Shown: positions 1 to 8,185 of the stretch, one piece after another
Numbering within the stretch: the stretch's first letter is position 1
Layout: each line of letters begins with the position of its first letter
Origin: a virus
Length of the DNA: 63,671 nucleotides
IMG/VR virus record: IMGVR_UViG_3300023184_002538
Coordinates: 1 to 63,671 of that record
Reading direction: 5' to 3' (one strand)
Translations under genes and position numbers: made by a program
Notes under the pieces: model-generated
The model's input: only the letters and a program-made list of their open reading frames with translations
Told to the model about the DNA's origin: nothing
The model's database searches: none

Positions 1-2197
1 TGGCCAAAATCCAACTACCTGATGTTTTATTAACACTTGCTGGGGCACCTGTTATATTACTGTAAGCAACGGTTCCGGTATAGGCTGTGGTCTGTTGTGT
101 GTTATCTGGGAATGTTAAACCACCATCTCTACCAAATACCCATTCTAGGGTACCCATATCATCATTAATAGCCAAAGTAATATTAGTGCCTGTTGGGGAA
201 GGTCCTTGAACAAAATCATCAGTCATGCTGCCATCACCAGTACCAATCATGATACCAGCAACTGGACCATAAAACTCTTCTGGATAAGTTTGACTTCCGC
301 CCCACCAAAGTCCTAGATATTCTGTGTCATCTTTGGCCCATACAACACTTTCTTTATCACCCATTGGCATTGGGTCATCAGGCCACAATGTACCAATTAG
401 TAGATCCCCAGGGAATGTTACTAGACCTAGTTCAGATGATAATGTGCCGCCACTGGCTGTTGTCCAATATAAAACATTAGAATTTGTACTTACAGACAAT
501 ACCTGTCCTGCTGTGCCCACAGTGTTGGGCAAAGCATATCCTGCTGGGAATGTTAATGTACCATCTGTGCCAAACTCCCATACATTAGCACCACTTTCTA
601 TACTAACGGTTGCAGTGGTATCAACAGCAGATATAGTGGTATCACTTATGGTTAATCCATCAAGATATGTGCTAGGTGATGGAACTTCTGGTGGGCTTAA
701 ATCAACCCAGTTGTTTTCATATTTGATATAAGAACGGCCGTCTTCGGTGTTAAACCATAGTTGCCCATTTACTCTGGTAGGAGCTGTGCTAGTTGTTGCT
801 ATACGGATAACAGATCCGTTGGCATCTTGTATATCATCTGGGATATTCAAGTTACCGTCTGTACCAAAAGTCCACTGATTAGTATTTGTGTTAGTTCCAA
901 TGACAACATTGCCGGCGTTCCTTTCAATCTTAACATATTGATCATCATCACCTAAGTATAGATCATAGTTGGTAGGATTGCCTGCTACTAGATGTAGATG
1001 TCCGTGTTCTTCAACAGCATGTCCATCTAGAGTAACTGTAACTCCATCAGTCCCACCTGACCCAAAGTTGGTGGAGAGAATTGTAAGTGTAAACGAAGTC
1101 ATATCGGAATTTTCCGGTATAGTCCATGTTAGGCTTACGGTTCCACTATCATATACAACTAGTGTTCCAGTTGTTGACTGGTTAGGAGCATAATACTCAC
1201 TGTCGGATGGAGTTCCTAATTGTTCAGGGGTAAGCCCCAATATCTGCCATTGCAAATAAGTAAAACCGCTGCTAGGACTAGGGGTAGAAAAAGTTATTGT
1301 TATAGTTTCACCGGGGACAAATCCATTAGGATGATCGACAGTTATAGTTCGCGGGTTGACACCACCAGTTGGGCGAATTACTAAACCTTGACCTGCGGAT
1401 CCACCAGGTGGTGTGATAACTGTAGTATCAACTGTTTCACTAATAGTTCCACCCTGTGGCAATGTTAGTACGCCATCACCATCAAATATCCATGTGCTGC
1501 TGATAGTAGTTTGCGTATTAAACGCCTGTAGAGAAACTCCACCTGTCGTTGGTAGTTTAAGATTGTTAAAGTCATCACCAAAGAATAGATCCACCAGCGT
1601 AGGATCTTGTTTCATTATGTGGAAATGTGATGCGGCGGTAGGACCACAGATTTCAGGACTATTACCAAAAAATACTGTGCCACGATCTGTAGTCAATGCT
1701 ATACCATTACCGCCCAAAGTGTCGCCGGTTATATAGTTTGTGTTAAAATAACTACCAATATCCCAAGATCCATCGTCCCTGAAGAATAAATGATTTCTTG
1801 GTACTTGTACATCAAATGTAGTTGTAGTCAATGTAACATTGATTGGACAACCATTACCTTGTGATGTTAAATCCCAACTTGTGCCAGTTGAGCCGCCACC
1901 ACTAGATGTAGTCCATACCAATGTGTTGCCACTTGCGGGCCATGTTAAAACTTGACTAGTAGTACCAACGGTGTTTGGTAATATATAACTAGGAGTAACA
2001 AGATTACCACCTGTATCAACTTGTACTACATAACCACTATTGATAATAGCATCTGCATTAGCAGAAACTGCTACATTACGACCTAACCATTTAACTCCGT
2101 CGTATGTGTATATAACTCCATTGTCACCAGTATAGGTATCACCCTCTTGTAATGGGCTCCCGCCTGGTCTTGTGTTTGGAAAATTTAGTATCGCCAT
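1..2197 (-). CDS. Tail-fibre-like virion protein, partial (C-terminus beyond the window)
   Basis: An open minus-strand frame runs from ATG at 2197 off the left edge (about 732 codons visible) with no stop; AATAGGAAC lies just upstream as a ribosome binding site. The protein starts MAILNFPNTRPGGSP, followed by a YTYDGVKWLGR segment. It repeats a short motif of the type W-x-F-G-x-D-G-x-L-T-x-P at least four times. It shares the module GxLWxxxxGRxYIxxxxxWVDxSPP with the next gene upstream. Low-complexity Ser/Thr/Gly-rich beta structure like this is typical of T4-like marine phage fibre and baseplate-decoration proteins. That it is a virion protein is a family-level inference; its exact position in the particle is unknown. 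It follows the 862-aa fibre gene with 25 bp between them, so the two are probably co-transcribed. Confidence 0.75.
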   Translation of the reverse strand, partial: MAILNFPNTRPGGSPLQEGDTYTGDNGVIYTYDGVKWLGRNVAVSANADAIINSGYVVQVDTGGNLVTPSYILPNTVGTTSQVLTWPASGNTLVWTTSSGGGSTGTSWDLTSQGNGCPINVTLTTTTFDVQVPRNHLFFRDDGSWDIGSYFNTNYITGDTLGGNGIALTTDRGTVFFGNSPEICGPTAASHFHIMKQDPTLVDLFFGDDFNNLKLPTTGGVSLQAFNTQTTISSTWIFDGDGVLTLPQGGTISETVDTTVITPPGGSAGQGLVIRPTGGVNPRTITVDHPNGFVPGETITITFSTPSPSSGFTYLQWQILGLTPEQLGTPSDSEYYAPNQSTTGTLVVYDSGTVSLTWTIPENSDMTSFTLTILSTNFGSGGTDGVTVTLDGHAVEEHGHLHLVAGNPTNYDLYLGDDDQYVKIERNAGNVVIGTNTNTNQWTFGTDGNLNIPDDIQDANGSVIRIATTSTAPTRVNGQLWFNTEDGRSYIKYENNWVDLSPPEVPSPSTYLDGLTISDTTISAVDTTATVSIESGANVWEFGTDGTLTFPAGYALPNTVGTAGQVLSVSTNSNVLYWTTASGGTLSSELGLVTFPGDLLIGTLWPDDPMPMGDKESVVWAKDDTEYLGLWWGGSQTYPEEFYGPVAGIMIGTGDGSMTDDFVQGPSPTGTNITLAINDDMGTLEWVFGRDGGLTFPDNTQQTTAYTGTVAYSNITGAPASVNKTSGSWILA

Positions 2198-2222
2198 GTT
2201 TGTTCCTATTATCTTTTATATT

Positions 2223-4811
2223 TTACCAACTGCCTACGATTGCGCTTCTTACCCATGTATTAGTGTCAACACATACATATACGTATGTTGCATCACTAGA
2301 CACTTGTCCCGGTATACCATTTGACGAACTAGTTGTTGGAGGTGCTACCATCTTATATGTTGGACCACTACCCCTTGGTGGACTTGCATCTACCCATGTA
2401 TTTTCAAAATAAATGTACAATCTACCACTAGTTGAGTCGTACCATGTGGTACCAGTACTTGCTGTAGCAGGAGGATTAGGTCCTGCCTGTGTTGTCGAAT
2501 CAACAGTAACACCATAAGTTAATTCGTTAGTTAATGTGTTGTAGTATATAATATTACTAGTTGGACTATCAGTTCTTATTGGAGCAATGTATAATCCTGA
2601 ATAAGCATCACCGTTAACTGATGCTGTAGTAGCATTAAGGACAATAGAATTATCATGTTGATTGTTTCTTCCTGCTTGATATCCTAGTGCTAATGCATAT
2701 CGTCCTTGATTATATTCTCCTGCACGTATACCCATTGCAGTTGCATAGGCTTTCTGATTGCTATAACCTGCTGAACCACCAACCGCTATTCCTGCATAAT
2801 TTTGATAATCACTACCTGCCAGTATACCAACGGCAACTGAATAATCACCTTGACTCTCATAACCTGCGGTATCACCAATGGCCACAGATGATATACCTTG
2901 ACTAAAACGGGCTGCTCCTACACCAATAGCCACAGCGTAATTACTCTGTGTGTTTGCTCCTGCTACTGTACCAATAGCAACAGAATATCCTTGTTGATTA
3001 TGATAACCGGCATGGTCACCTATTGCAACAGAAAATTCACCCTGAGTTTCTGATCCTGCAAGGGTACCAATAGCAATTGAATGTTGATGTTGTGATAGTT
3101 CACCAGCCTTATCTCCAATTGCAACAGCTGATATGCCTTGACTAGTTTTTCCTGAAAGAGACCCAATAGCAACTGAAAAATCTCCTTGATTAGTTAGACC
3201 AGAAGAATCGCCTATTGCAACAGAACTAGTACCTTGACCAGTTTGACCTGCCAACGGTCCGATAGCAACTGAATAACTGCTCTGTGTACTGTATCCTGCA
3301 AAAAATCCCAAAGCAAGAGATTTATTCATTTGTCCAAATTCTCCTGCAAATTTTCCAATTGCTATAGAAGTGTCTCCTTGATTAGTATTGCCAGCATACA
3401 CCCCTATTGCTATAGAATCAATTTGTTGATTTAGATGTCCTGCAGATACCCCTATTGATATAGAACTAGTACTTTGAGCAAACTCGCCAGCACCATTACC
3501 AATAGATATTGCATCTTGTCTTTGGCTAAATTGTCCTGCATCGAATCCTATTGCAATTGCATAGTTGCTTTGAGTATTAGCACCGGCCTGCAAACCTATT
3601 GCTATTGCTGATGTTCCTTGGGAATCATTTCCGGCAAAATTACCAATTGATATAGCATCTTGTAATTGGTTACTCATTCCCGCACTATATCCAACTGCCA
3701 ATGCGTATAGATTTTGATTATCATTACCAGCATAATTTCCAATAGCAATTGCATTTGATTTTTGTGAGAAGTTGCCGGCTGCTAATCCTATTGCTAGAGA
3801 ATTAATACCTTGATCAGTTTGACCTGCAAGATTACCAACACTAATAATATCTCCACCAATGTATAAATTATTTCCAATAGCAAGTCTATTGCCACTCAGT
3901 GAAAGTAAAGTATTAGTAGAAAAATTTGACGTTATTATAAAATCATTTCCCAATGATTGTAATGTGTAAAGGCCTTCAGTTCCAGTAGTTAGAGAAACAG
4001 AATAAAATGTAACACTACTTGTAGTGTCTAAAAATTGATCTGCACCTGGACCTTGGCTACCAGTATATCCAAAATCGCCTTGTGTACCGGTTGAACCTGT
4101 ATAGCCAACCTCGCCTTGCGTACCAGTTGAACCTGTAAATCCTACTACACCTTGTGTACCGGTTGAACCTGTATAGCCAACTTCGCCTTGTGTACCGGTT
4201 GAACCTGTATAACCGTTAGAACCGTTGCTACCAATAGTTCCGTCGCTACCTTTACTACCAGTAAAACCAATAACGGTACTTGCAGATCCAGTATAACCTA
4301 CCTCGCCTTGTGTACCGGTTGAACCTGTATAACCATTTAGACCGTAACTGCCGGTAAATCCTTGATTACCTCGACTACCTGCATATCCTGCACTACCAGT
4401 ATAACCTACAGAACCCCAATATCCTTGACTACCTGTGAAACCCGACCCCTGGCTACCTGTGTACCCTATTCCAGCATATTCTCCGGGAATACCTTGACTA
4501 CCTACATATCCTGAAACTCCTCTACTACCTGTATAGCCTGATGCTGGTAGTGCTGGGTTTGTGTCAATCCAAGAAGAATCAAAATATATATAAGTTCTTC
4601 CACTAAAATCATCATACCATAATGTTCCTTCTATAGGATACTGCGGAGGAACAGCACCTACATTAGCAATAGATGTACTAGTAGTAGTAAGTGTGCTAAG
4701 ATAATCGTTTAATTTTAAGAAATTATCATTAACTTTGGTAAACGCAGATCGTATGCTGTCTCCATCTCTTGAGTTTGCGCCCGAACCTGTGTTTATAATC
4801 TGAATAGTCAT
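2223..4811 (-). CDS. Tail-fibre/adhesin-like protein with collagen-like and 16-aa AIGxxAG repeats
   Basis: This is an 862-aa protein. The N-terminus contains GDSIRSAFTKVNDNF, a motif common at the start of T4-like cyanophage structural proteins (residues about 16-31). A GTLWYDDFSGRTYIYF module follows (about 62-77). Residues about 92-255 are collagen-like Gly-x-x repeats rich in GYTGS and GFTGS. Residues about 338-721 are 24 consecutive repeats of exactly 16 residues with the core [AS]-[IV]-A-[IV]-G-x-x-A-G-x-x-x-Q, resembling YadA-head/Hep-Hag beta-roll repeats. Then come GLYIAPIR and YYNTLTNELTYG, which are seen near the ends of such fibres, and a second GTTWYDSTSGRLYIYF module. The layout suggests a trimeric fibre made of a triple helix followed by a beta-roll. 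Role in host binding is inferred. Confidence 0.8.
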   Translation of the reverse strand: MTIQIINTGSGANSRDGDSIRSAFTKVNDNFLKLNDYLSTLTTTSTSIANVGAVPPQYPIEGTLWYDDFSGRTYIYFDSSWIDTNPALPASGYTGSRGVSGYVGSQGIPGEYAGIGYTGSQGSGFTGSQGYWGSVGYTGSAGYAGSRGNQGFTGSYGLNGYTGSTGTQGEVGYTGSASTVIGFTGSKGSDGTIGSNGSNGYTGSTGTQGEVGYTGSTGTQGVVGFTGSTGTQGEVGYTGSTGTQGDFGYTGSQGPGADQFLDTTSSVTFYSVSLTTGTEGLYTLQSLGNDFIITSNFSTNTLLSLSGNRLAIGNNLYIGGDIISVGNLAGQTDQGINSLAIGLAAGNFSQKSNAIAIGNYAGNDNQNLYALAVGYSAGMSNQLQDAISIGNFAGNDSQGTSAIAIGLQAGANTQSNYAIAIGFDAGQFSQRQDAISIGNGAGEFAQSTSSISIGVSAGHLNQQIDSIAIGVYAGNTNQGDTSIAIGKFAGEFGQMNKSLALGFFAGYSTQSSYSVAIGPLAGQTGQGTSSVAIGDSSGLTNQGDFSVAIGSLSGKTSQGISAVAIGDKAGELSQHQHSIAIGTLAGSETQGEFSVAIGDHAGYHNQQGYSVAIGTVAGANTQSNYAVAIGVGAARFSQGISSVAIGDTAGYESQGDYSVAVGILAGSDYQNYAGIAVGGSAGYSNQKAYATAMGIRAGEYNQGRYALALGYQAGRNNQHDNSIVLNATTASVNGDAYSGLYIAPIRTDSPTSNIIYYNTLTNELTYGVTVDSTTQAGPNPPATASTGTTWYDSTSGRLYIYFENTWVDASPPRGSGPTYKMVAPPTTSSSNGIPGQVSSDATYVYVCVDTNTWVRSAIVGSW
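2649..3800 (-). repeat. 24 tandem 48-bp coding repeats (16-aa units)
   Basis: Twenty-four in-frame units of exactly 48 bp follow one another without insertion or deletion inside the 862-aa fibre gene. At the protein level the pattern is small-I/V-A-I/V-G-x-x-A-G-x-x-x-Q-x-x-x. DNA identity between units is moderate, so the array is held by protein-level selection and is not a recent expansion. One tetrapeptide context (GANTQSNY) recurs in units 5 and 18. Confidence 0.9.
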
Positions 4812-4843
4812 GCTAGATCCCTATTAATTTAAATCTATAACGA

Positions 4844-4851
4844 TATTTAGT
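4844..4851 (-). promoter_or_regulatory. Candidate late promoter box (ACTAAATA)
   Basis: On the minus strand ACTAAATA lies 33 bp before the ATG of the 862-aa fibre gene. It matches the T4 late box TATAAATA at 6 of 8 positions. The same octamer stands 30 bp before the start of the other structural operon (ATG at 51866), which supports a shared late signal. No experimental evidence. Confidence 0.35.
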
Positions 4852-4883
4852 TTGAATTTTTATAATCCGAATGTAAATACCTC

Positions 4884-5162
4884 ATGATCATTGAAACTAA
4901 AAGAGTTACTTCAACTCACACAAGATATAGCAAATTAAAAAATGCACACTCTTATAGTAGAACCAAAACCATGGTTGTAATCCAGTGTGATTGCTGTCAG
5001 TCCTTGTTCGAAAGAGAAAAAGGAACTATGGACTATAGAAGGCTCGACAACAATTACTTTCATGTATGCGTCAATTGTAATCCAAAACGTTTTGCTCAAC
5101 AAAAAGGAGTTGAACGTAGAACTATTTGGAATTTACCAGTGACCAGTGAACTAAAAATTTAG
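4884..5162 (+). CDS. Small zinc-ribbon-like protein
   Basis: This 92-aa protein has two CxxC pairs, CDCC (near residue 34) and CVNC (near residue 61). The second is followed by NPKRFAQQKGVERRTIWNLP. The spacing fits a small zinc ribbon. Similar four-cysteine proteins ending in RFAQQ...ERRxIW occur in T4-like marine phages, from memory of that family. The start is uncertain: there is no clear ribosome binding site, and an internal ATG at 4971 would still keep all four cysteines. It lies upstream of the HNH nuclease on the same strand, but a separate promoter sits between them. Function unknown. Confidence 0.6.
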   Translation: MIIETKRVTSTHTRYSKLKNAHSYSRTKTMVVIQCDCCQSLFEREKGTMDYRRLDNNYFHVCVNCNPKRFAQQKGVERRTIWNLPVTSELKI

Positions 5163-5163
5163 G

Positions 5164-5192
5164 TTGCTCATTTGTTATAAAAATGCTATAAT
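5164..5192 (+). promoter_or_regulatory. Sigma70-type promoter for the HNH gene
   Basis: TTGCTC and TATAAT are separated by exactly 17 bp, and the HNH start codon lies about 31 bp downstream of the -10 box. Unlike the promoters of the right arm, the spacer lacks the GGTAAAAC motif. Confidence 0.6.
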
Positions 5193-5223
5193 AGTACTGT
5201 TTTATACAAATAAATACACTATC

Positions 5224-5733
5224 ATGACTTGTCTAATACTTAATGCAGATGCTGCACCAATTTCCGTACTTCCACTGAGTGTAATTTCGTGGGAAGAATC
5301 TATACGATACCTAGTATCGGATAAGGCCACGGTTTTGGAATGGTATGAAGATTGGATTGTACATAGCGCGACTTGGGAAACCCGTGTGCCCGCTGTTATG
5401 ATCTTAAAAGAATACCAAAAGAAAAAAACTAGTGTGCGTTTTAGCAAACAGAATGTATTCCTGCGTGACCTATTTACTTGCCAATACTGCGGTACTGATG
5501 TAACAGGCAAGACTGCTACGTTAGATCACGTATTGCCAACTAGTCACGGTGGTAAGACTACTTACGAAAACTGCGTTTGTGCCTGTGCTAAGTGTAATGC
5601 TAACAAGGGAAATGACAAGCGTATTGTTCCTAAGGTTAAGCCATTCAAGCCTACATACTTCCAATTAGTAGATAAGCGGAAGAAGATGAAGTTTGATCTG
5701 CGCCACCCAAGTTGGGCAGCGTACCTAGAATAA
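5224..5733 (+). CDS. HNH endonuclease
   Basis: From ATG 5224 (MTCLILNADAAPIS) this is a 169-aa protein. The start was chosen because it gives the usual N-terminus of this HNH family; the frame extends further upstream but only through the promoter. The HNH core has a CxxC zinc pair (CQYC), the catalytic segment LDHVLPTSHGGKTTYENC and a second pair CAKCNANKG. Such proteins nick or cut DNA and are widespread in bacteria and T4-like phages, sometimes as freestanding homing nucleases. It has its own promoter upstream and a strong terminator right after the stop, so it is an independent transcription unit between oppositely oriented genes. Confidence 0.9.
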   Translation: MTCLILNADAAPISVLPLSVISWEESIRYLVSDKATVLEWYEDWIVHSATWETRVPAVMILKEYQKKKTSVRFSKQNVFLRDLFTCQYCGTDVTGKTATLDHVLPTSHGGKTTYENCVCACAKCNANKGNDKRIVPKVKPFKPTYFQLVDKRKKMKFDLRHPSWAAYLE

Positions 5734-5735
5734 AG

Positions 5736-5762
5736 AATAGCACCCAAGGGTGCTATTTTTTT
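5736..5762 (+). terminator. Rho-independent terminator after the HNH gene
   Basis: A 10-bp perfect stem, AATAGCACCC paired with GGGTGCTATT around an AA centre, is followed by a run of seven T residues. It lies just 3 bp after the HNH stop codon. Minus-strand genes converge on it, but the T-run favours plus-strand termination. Confidence 0.9.
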
Positions 5763-5949
5763 ATGTCCATCTTAATATAAACCAAGTTAGGTGTTTTTCT
5801 TTTGCAAAGTAAAAACTGAAACCACATCGATGATATTCATCAAATTTGAAATTTTTAACACACCAACGATCTTTTTCAAGCCAATTATCACCTTGATCAA
5901 CCTTGTAGCGCATCTTAACTCGCTTGGTTCCGTAGTCAACAACCACCAT
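5761..5949 (-). CDS. Hypothetical protein
   Basis: A 62-aa frame beginning MVVVDYGTKRVKMRYK, rich in aromatic and charged residues. Its ATG lies one base after the IF-1 stop (TGATATG), so it is probably translated by coupling as the last gene of the ligase-IF-1 operon. The stop lies within the T-run of the HNH terminator. No family recognised. Confidence 0.5.
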   Translation of the reverse strand: MVVVDYGTKRVKMRYKVDQGDNWLEKDRWCVKNFKFDEYHRCGFSFYFAKEKHLTWFILRWT

Positions 5950-5950
5950 A

Positions 5951-6169
5951 TCAGCGTTCTCTATAGGTAATCCGGCACTTTGTAAGATCGTATGGGCTCA
6001 TTTCAATTTTAACACGATCACCCGCTAAAATTTGGATCTTGTTCTGACGCATCTTGCCCGAGATGTGTCCAAGTATTGTAGGCCCTTGAGCCATTTTTAC
6101 CCTAAACATTGCGTTAGGTAATACTTCTTCTACCACTCCATCTGAAGTGATTAAATCTTCTTTTGCCAC
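5951..6169 (-). CDS. infA: Translation initiation factor IF-1
   Basis: This 72-aa protein is full length for bacterial IF-1. It begins [20 protein letters not shown] and carries the S1-type OB-fold signature: [31 protein letters not shown] and ITYR at the C-terminus. IF-1 binds the ribosomal A site during initiation and works with IF-2 and IF-3. The start codon is GTG, two bases after a GGAGAAAAAGTTTAA context that both provides the ribosome binding site and ends the upstream gene. Phage-encoded initiation factors are rare. The copy is intact and embedded in a ligase operon, so it is unlikely to be a stray host fragment. Whether it replaces or competes with host IF-1 is unknown. Confidence 0.92.
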   Translation of the reverse strand: MAKEDLITSDGVVEEVLPNAMFRVKMAQGPTILGHISGKMRQNKIQILAGDRVKIEMSPYDLTKCRITYRER

Positions 6170-6412
6170 TTAAACTTTTTCTCCTTTTAAACCTTTAATT
6201 ACCAATTCTTTGGCACGTTTGTCTAATGCCTTATCTTCGGCATCTTGTATGCGTTGAGTCATTTCAAGTGTGTATTCCATCAACACTCTCATACCTTTTT
6301 CAGTCCATTCACTATACTTAGAACCAACAGAACTTCGACGAAAATAATCTTTATTATTCATTAGTTCGTTGATACCACCATACATGATAGATTTTACTGC
6401 GTCTTTTTCCAT
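6170..6412 (-). CDS. Hypothetical protein between ligase and IF-1
   Basis: From ATG 6412 this is an 80-aa, highly charged and probably helical protein beginning MEKDAVKSIMYGGINELMN. A longer frame extends back into the ligase gene, but this ATG lies two bases after the ligase stop and has AGAAGAT upstream. It ends GLKGEKV, and its last codons supply the ribosome binding site for IF-1. No family recognised. Confidence 0.6.
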   Translation of the reverse strand: MEKDAVKSIMYGGINELMNNKDYFRRSSVGSKYSEWTEKGMRVLMEYTLEMTQRIQDAEDKALDKRAKELVIKGLKGEKV

Positions 6413-6413
6413 A

Positions 6414-7727
6414 TTAAATCTTCTCGCCAGCCATAAAGCCACGGAAGCGGAGGAAACGCGGAAAACGTAGACTATAAGTACCATCTTGATTTTGTGTAAC
6501 AGCATCTGCTCTTACTTCCACAATTTGACGAGTAAGACTATCGCGGTTATTCCAAAACTCAGTTCGATCAGCGTCACTAAAACCGCTACCAACATTGACT
6601 CGTACATCCCTACCATCGTCGACGCCGGAACAAACAAGAGCTCCCAATCGTCCCACATTCTTACCAGTGCCCTCTTCAACATTTGTGATCTCCAAACTTA
6701 CTTCAATAAATGGTTTCATTTTGAGCCAACTAGTGCTCCGCTTACATTGGTAAGGTGCGCTAACATCCTTAATCATAATACCTTCAAAGCCTGCTTCAAT
6801 GGCATCTTTGTTGTATTGCTTAAATTCTAATTCACCAACATAACTATCTAAATCAATTTCTATTTGTGGAATTATATCAATACTACCAACTTTATCAAAC
6901 ACAGCCTTCATTGTGCGTAATAGATTACTACGACGTTTTTGACCTAACATGCTCTCACCGTGTTGAAACTCGCTAAGTGGTATAATATCAAACAACATCA
7001 AACGAGCATCTTGACTTTGAACATCACTCTTACGATGTACTTGTTTCATTAATGCTTGGAAACTGCTACTAACCATTTCTCCATCAAGGACCATACTACG
7101 GTCAAACATATCAATGTTTGCTTCAATTGCTTTGCTGATATGTCCAAAATTTTCTAAAATTGTACCATTGCGGCTATACATTACTGCTGTCTTATTTTCA
7201 GCATTGATTACGGTAATTACACGCACACCGTCTAGTTTAGGTTCTAGTAGTTTCTTACCTGTAATCTTCTTTTCATGATTAGCACCATCGTGTGCCAACA
7301 TACATTCAAACACAGGAACAGATTTAATTTCAGAAAATGCCTTGAGAACTTTGTTTACAGTTTTTTCACTTACGCCACAACGTAGATCTTTAATAAGAAT
7401 ACGACGATACCAATCATTCCATTGTTTTTGTGTACTTGTAGATAATGCTAGTTCAATTGCATCTCGAGCATCATGCCCGGTAAGTTGTCTAGTGGCCAGC
7501 AGATGTGCTAGTTCTTTAAATGCGACCCAGGGTAAGCCTTGACCATCAGGTCCGCCATGTGTGGGTATTTTCTTTACACCAAAAGTATAAAGACTGTCTA
7601 AGGCCATACGCATACCTTCAAACAATTCCTGATTATCACTTTTGGCTTCTGCTTCCAAAATGCCTTCTTTGTTAAGGCGACTAGGATGATCCTCTAAGAT
7701 CCGAATAATACTATCGCAATTGCTCAT
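6414..7727 (-). CDS. ATP-dependent DNA ligase (T4 gp30-like)
   Basis: From ATG 7727 (MSNCDSIIRILEDH, with AGAGGA just upstream) this is 437 aa, close to T4 ligase length. Nucleotidyltransferase motifs are in order: motif I EPKLDGVR with adenylated Lys near 164, motif III VLDGEMV, motif IV FEGIMIKD and motif V WLKMKPF. An N-terminal all-helical segment with LIKDLRCGVS matches phage ligases. It seals nicks in double-stranded DNA during replication and repair in the cytoplasm. A promoter of the right-arm type (TTGACA, 17-bp spacer with GGTAAAAC, TATAAT) lies directly upstream, so this gene and the four-gene operon after it are probably expressed early. Confidence 0.95.
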   Translation of the reverse strand: MSNCDSIIRILEDHPSRLNKEGILEAEAKSDNQELFEGMRMALDSLYTFGVKKIPTHGGPDGQGLPWVAFKELAHLLATRQLTGHDARDAIELALSTSTQKQWNDWYRRILIKDLRCGVSEKTVNKVLKAFSEIKSVPVFECMLAHDGANHEKKITGKKLLEPKLDGVRVITVINAENKTAVMYSRNGTILENFGHISKAIEANIDMFDRSMVLDGEMVSSSFQALMKQVHRKSDVQSQDARLMLFDIIPLSEFQHGESMLGQKRRSNLLRTMKAVFDKVGSIDIIPQIEIDLDSYVGELEFKQYNKDAIEAGFEGIMIKDVSAPYQCKRSTSWLKMKPFIEVSLEITNVEEGTGKNVGRLGALVCSGVDDGRDVRVNVGSGFSDADRTEFWNNRDSLTRQIVEVRADAVTQNQDGTYSLRFPRFLRFRGFMAGEKI

Positions 7728-7759
7728 AAATCCTCTAGGGTGTTTGCTACAATACGACA

Positions 7760-7788
7760 ATTATACTATGTTTTACCAATGATGTCAA
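7760..7788 (-). promoter_or_regulatory. Early-type promoter of the ligase operon
   Basis: On the minus strand TTGACA and TATAAT are separated by 17 bp, and the spacer contains GGTAAAAC at the same position as in seven right-arm promoters. It lies 33 bp before the ligase ATG. It shows that this promoter family is not confined to the right arm. Confidence 0.85.
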
Positions 7789-7791
7789 CCA

Positions 7792-8145
7792 TTAATGGCT
7801 ATAATCTGGCTCAAATTCATCTGAAACACTAAAACTACTGCCGCATCCACAGGTTGTTTGGGCATTTGGATTAGTAACTACAAAATTGCTTCCGTGCAAA
7901 TCGTCTTTGTAGTCAATTGTAGATCCCGCCAAATATTGCATACTGATGCTATCGACCAACACCAATCCATCAGTATTATCTACTAGAAAATCGTCTTCGT
8001 TTTTTTCTTCATCAAGGGTAAATCCATAACTCATTCCAGAACAGCCCCCTCCTTGAACAAATGCACGGACACGCATTTCTGCATTATTTTCTTCTGCTAA
8101 TATATCTTTTATTTTATAAATTGCGTTAGGTGTTATGTTAATCAT
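7792..8145 (-). CDS. erpA: A-type iron-sulfur cluster carrier, ErpA-like
   Basis: A 117-aa protein from ATG 8145 (MINITPNA). It has the three cluster-ligand cysteines of A-type carriers: GGGCSGM (Cys near 35) and [11 protein letters not shown] near the end (two Cys). The NPNA...TCGCGSSF context is closer to ErpA than to IscA. A-type carriers take Fe-S clusters from IscU or SufBCD and deliver them to apo-enzymes. An ATG two codons earlier (8151) is possible, but it overlaps a perfect late promoter box, so transcription would start at about 8145 and give a leaderless mRNA. It adjoins a region with 14 radical-SAM genes, all of which need 4Fe-4S clusters, so a supply role is a reasonable inference. 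Confidence 0.9.
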   Translation of the reverse strand: MINITPNAIYKIKDILAEENNAEMRVRAFVQGGGCSGMSYGFTLDEEKNEDDFLVDNTDGLVLVDSISMQYLAGSTIDYKDDLHGSNFVVTNPNAQTTCGCGSSFSVSDEFEPDYSH

Positions 8146-8150
8146 AAACA

Positions 8151-8158
8151 TATTTATA
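8151..8158 (-). promoter_or_regulatory. T4-type late promoter box (minus)
   Basis: TATAAATA, a perfect T4 late consensus, ends 6 bases before ATG 8145. It faces away from a second perfect copy at 8172. Confidence 0.65.
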
Positions 8159-8171
8159 TGCTAAAGCATGT

Positions 8172-8179
8172 TATAAATA
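8172..8179 (+). promoter_or_regulatory. T4-type late promoter box (plus)
   Basis: TATAAATA, a perfect T4 late consensus, ends 7 bases before ATG 8186 of the PP-loop gene. This leaves no room for a leader, and no Shine-Dalgarno sequence is visible. Confidence 0.65.
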
Positions 8180-8185
8180 ATTTTA

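Noticed and set aside
324-731. Open frame of 135 codons on the plus strand
   Set aside because: Antisense to the partial fibre gene. No ribosome binding site, and the composition mirrors the opposite strand's Gly/Thr repeats.
2649-3800. Regular 48-bp periodicity as a possible CRISPR array
   Set aside because: The units are in-frame coding repeats with degenerate DNA identity and no spacers.
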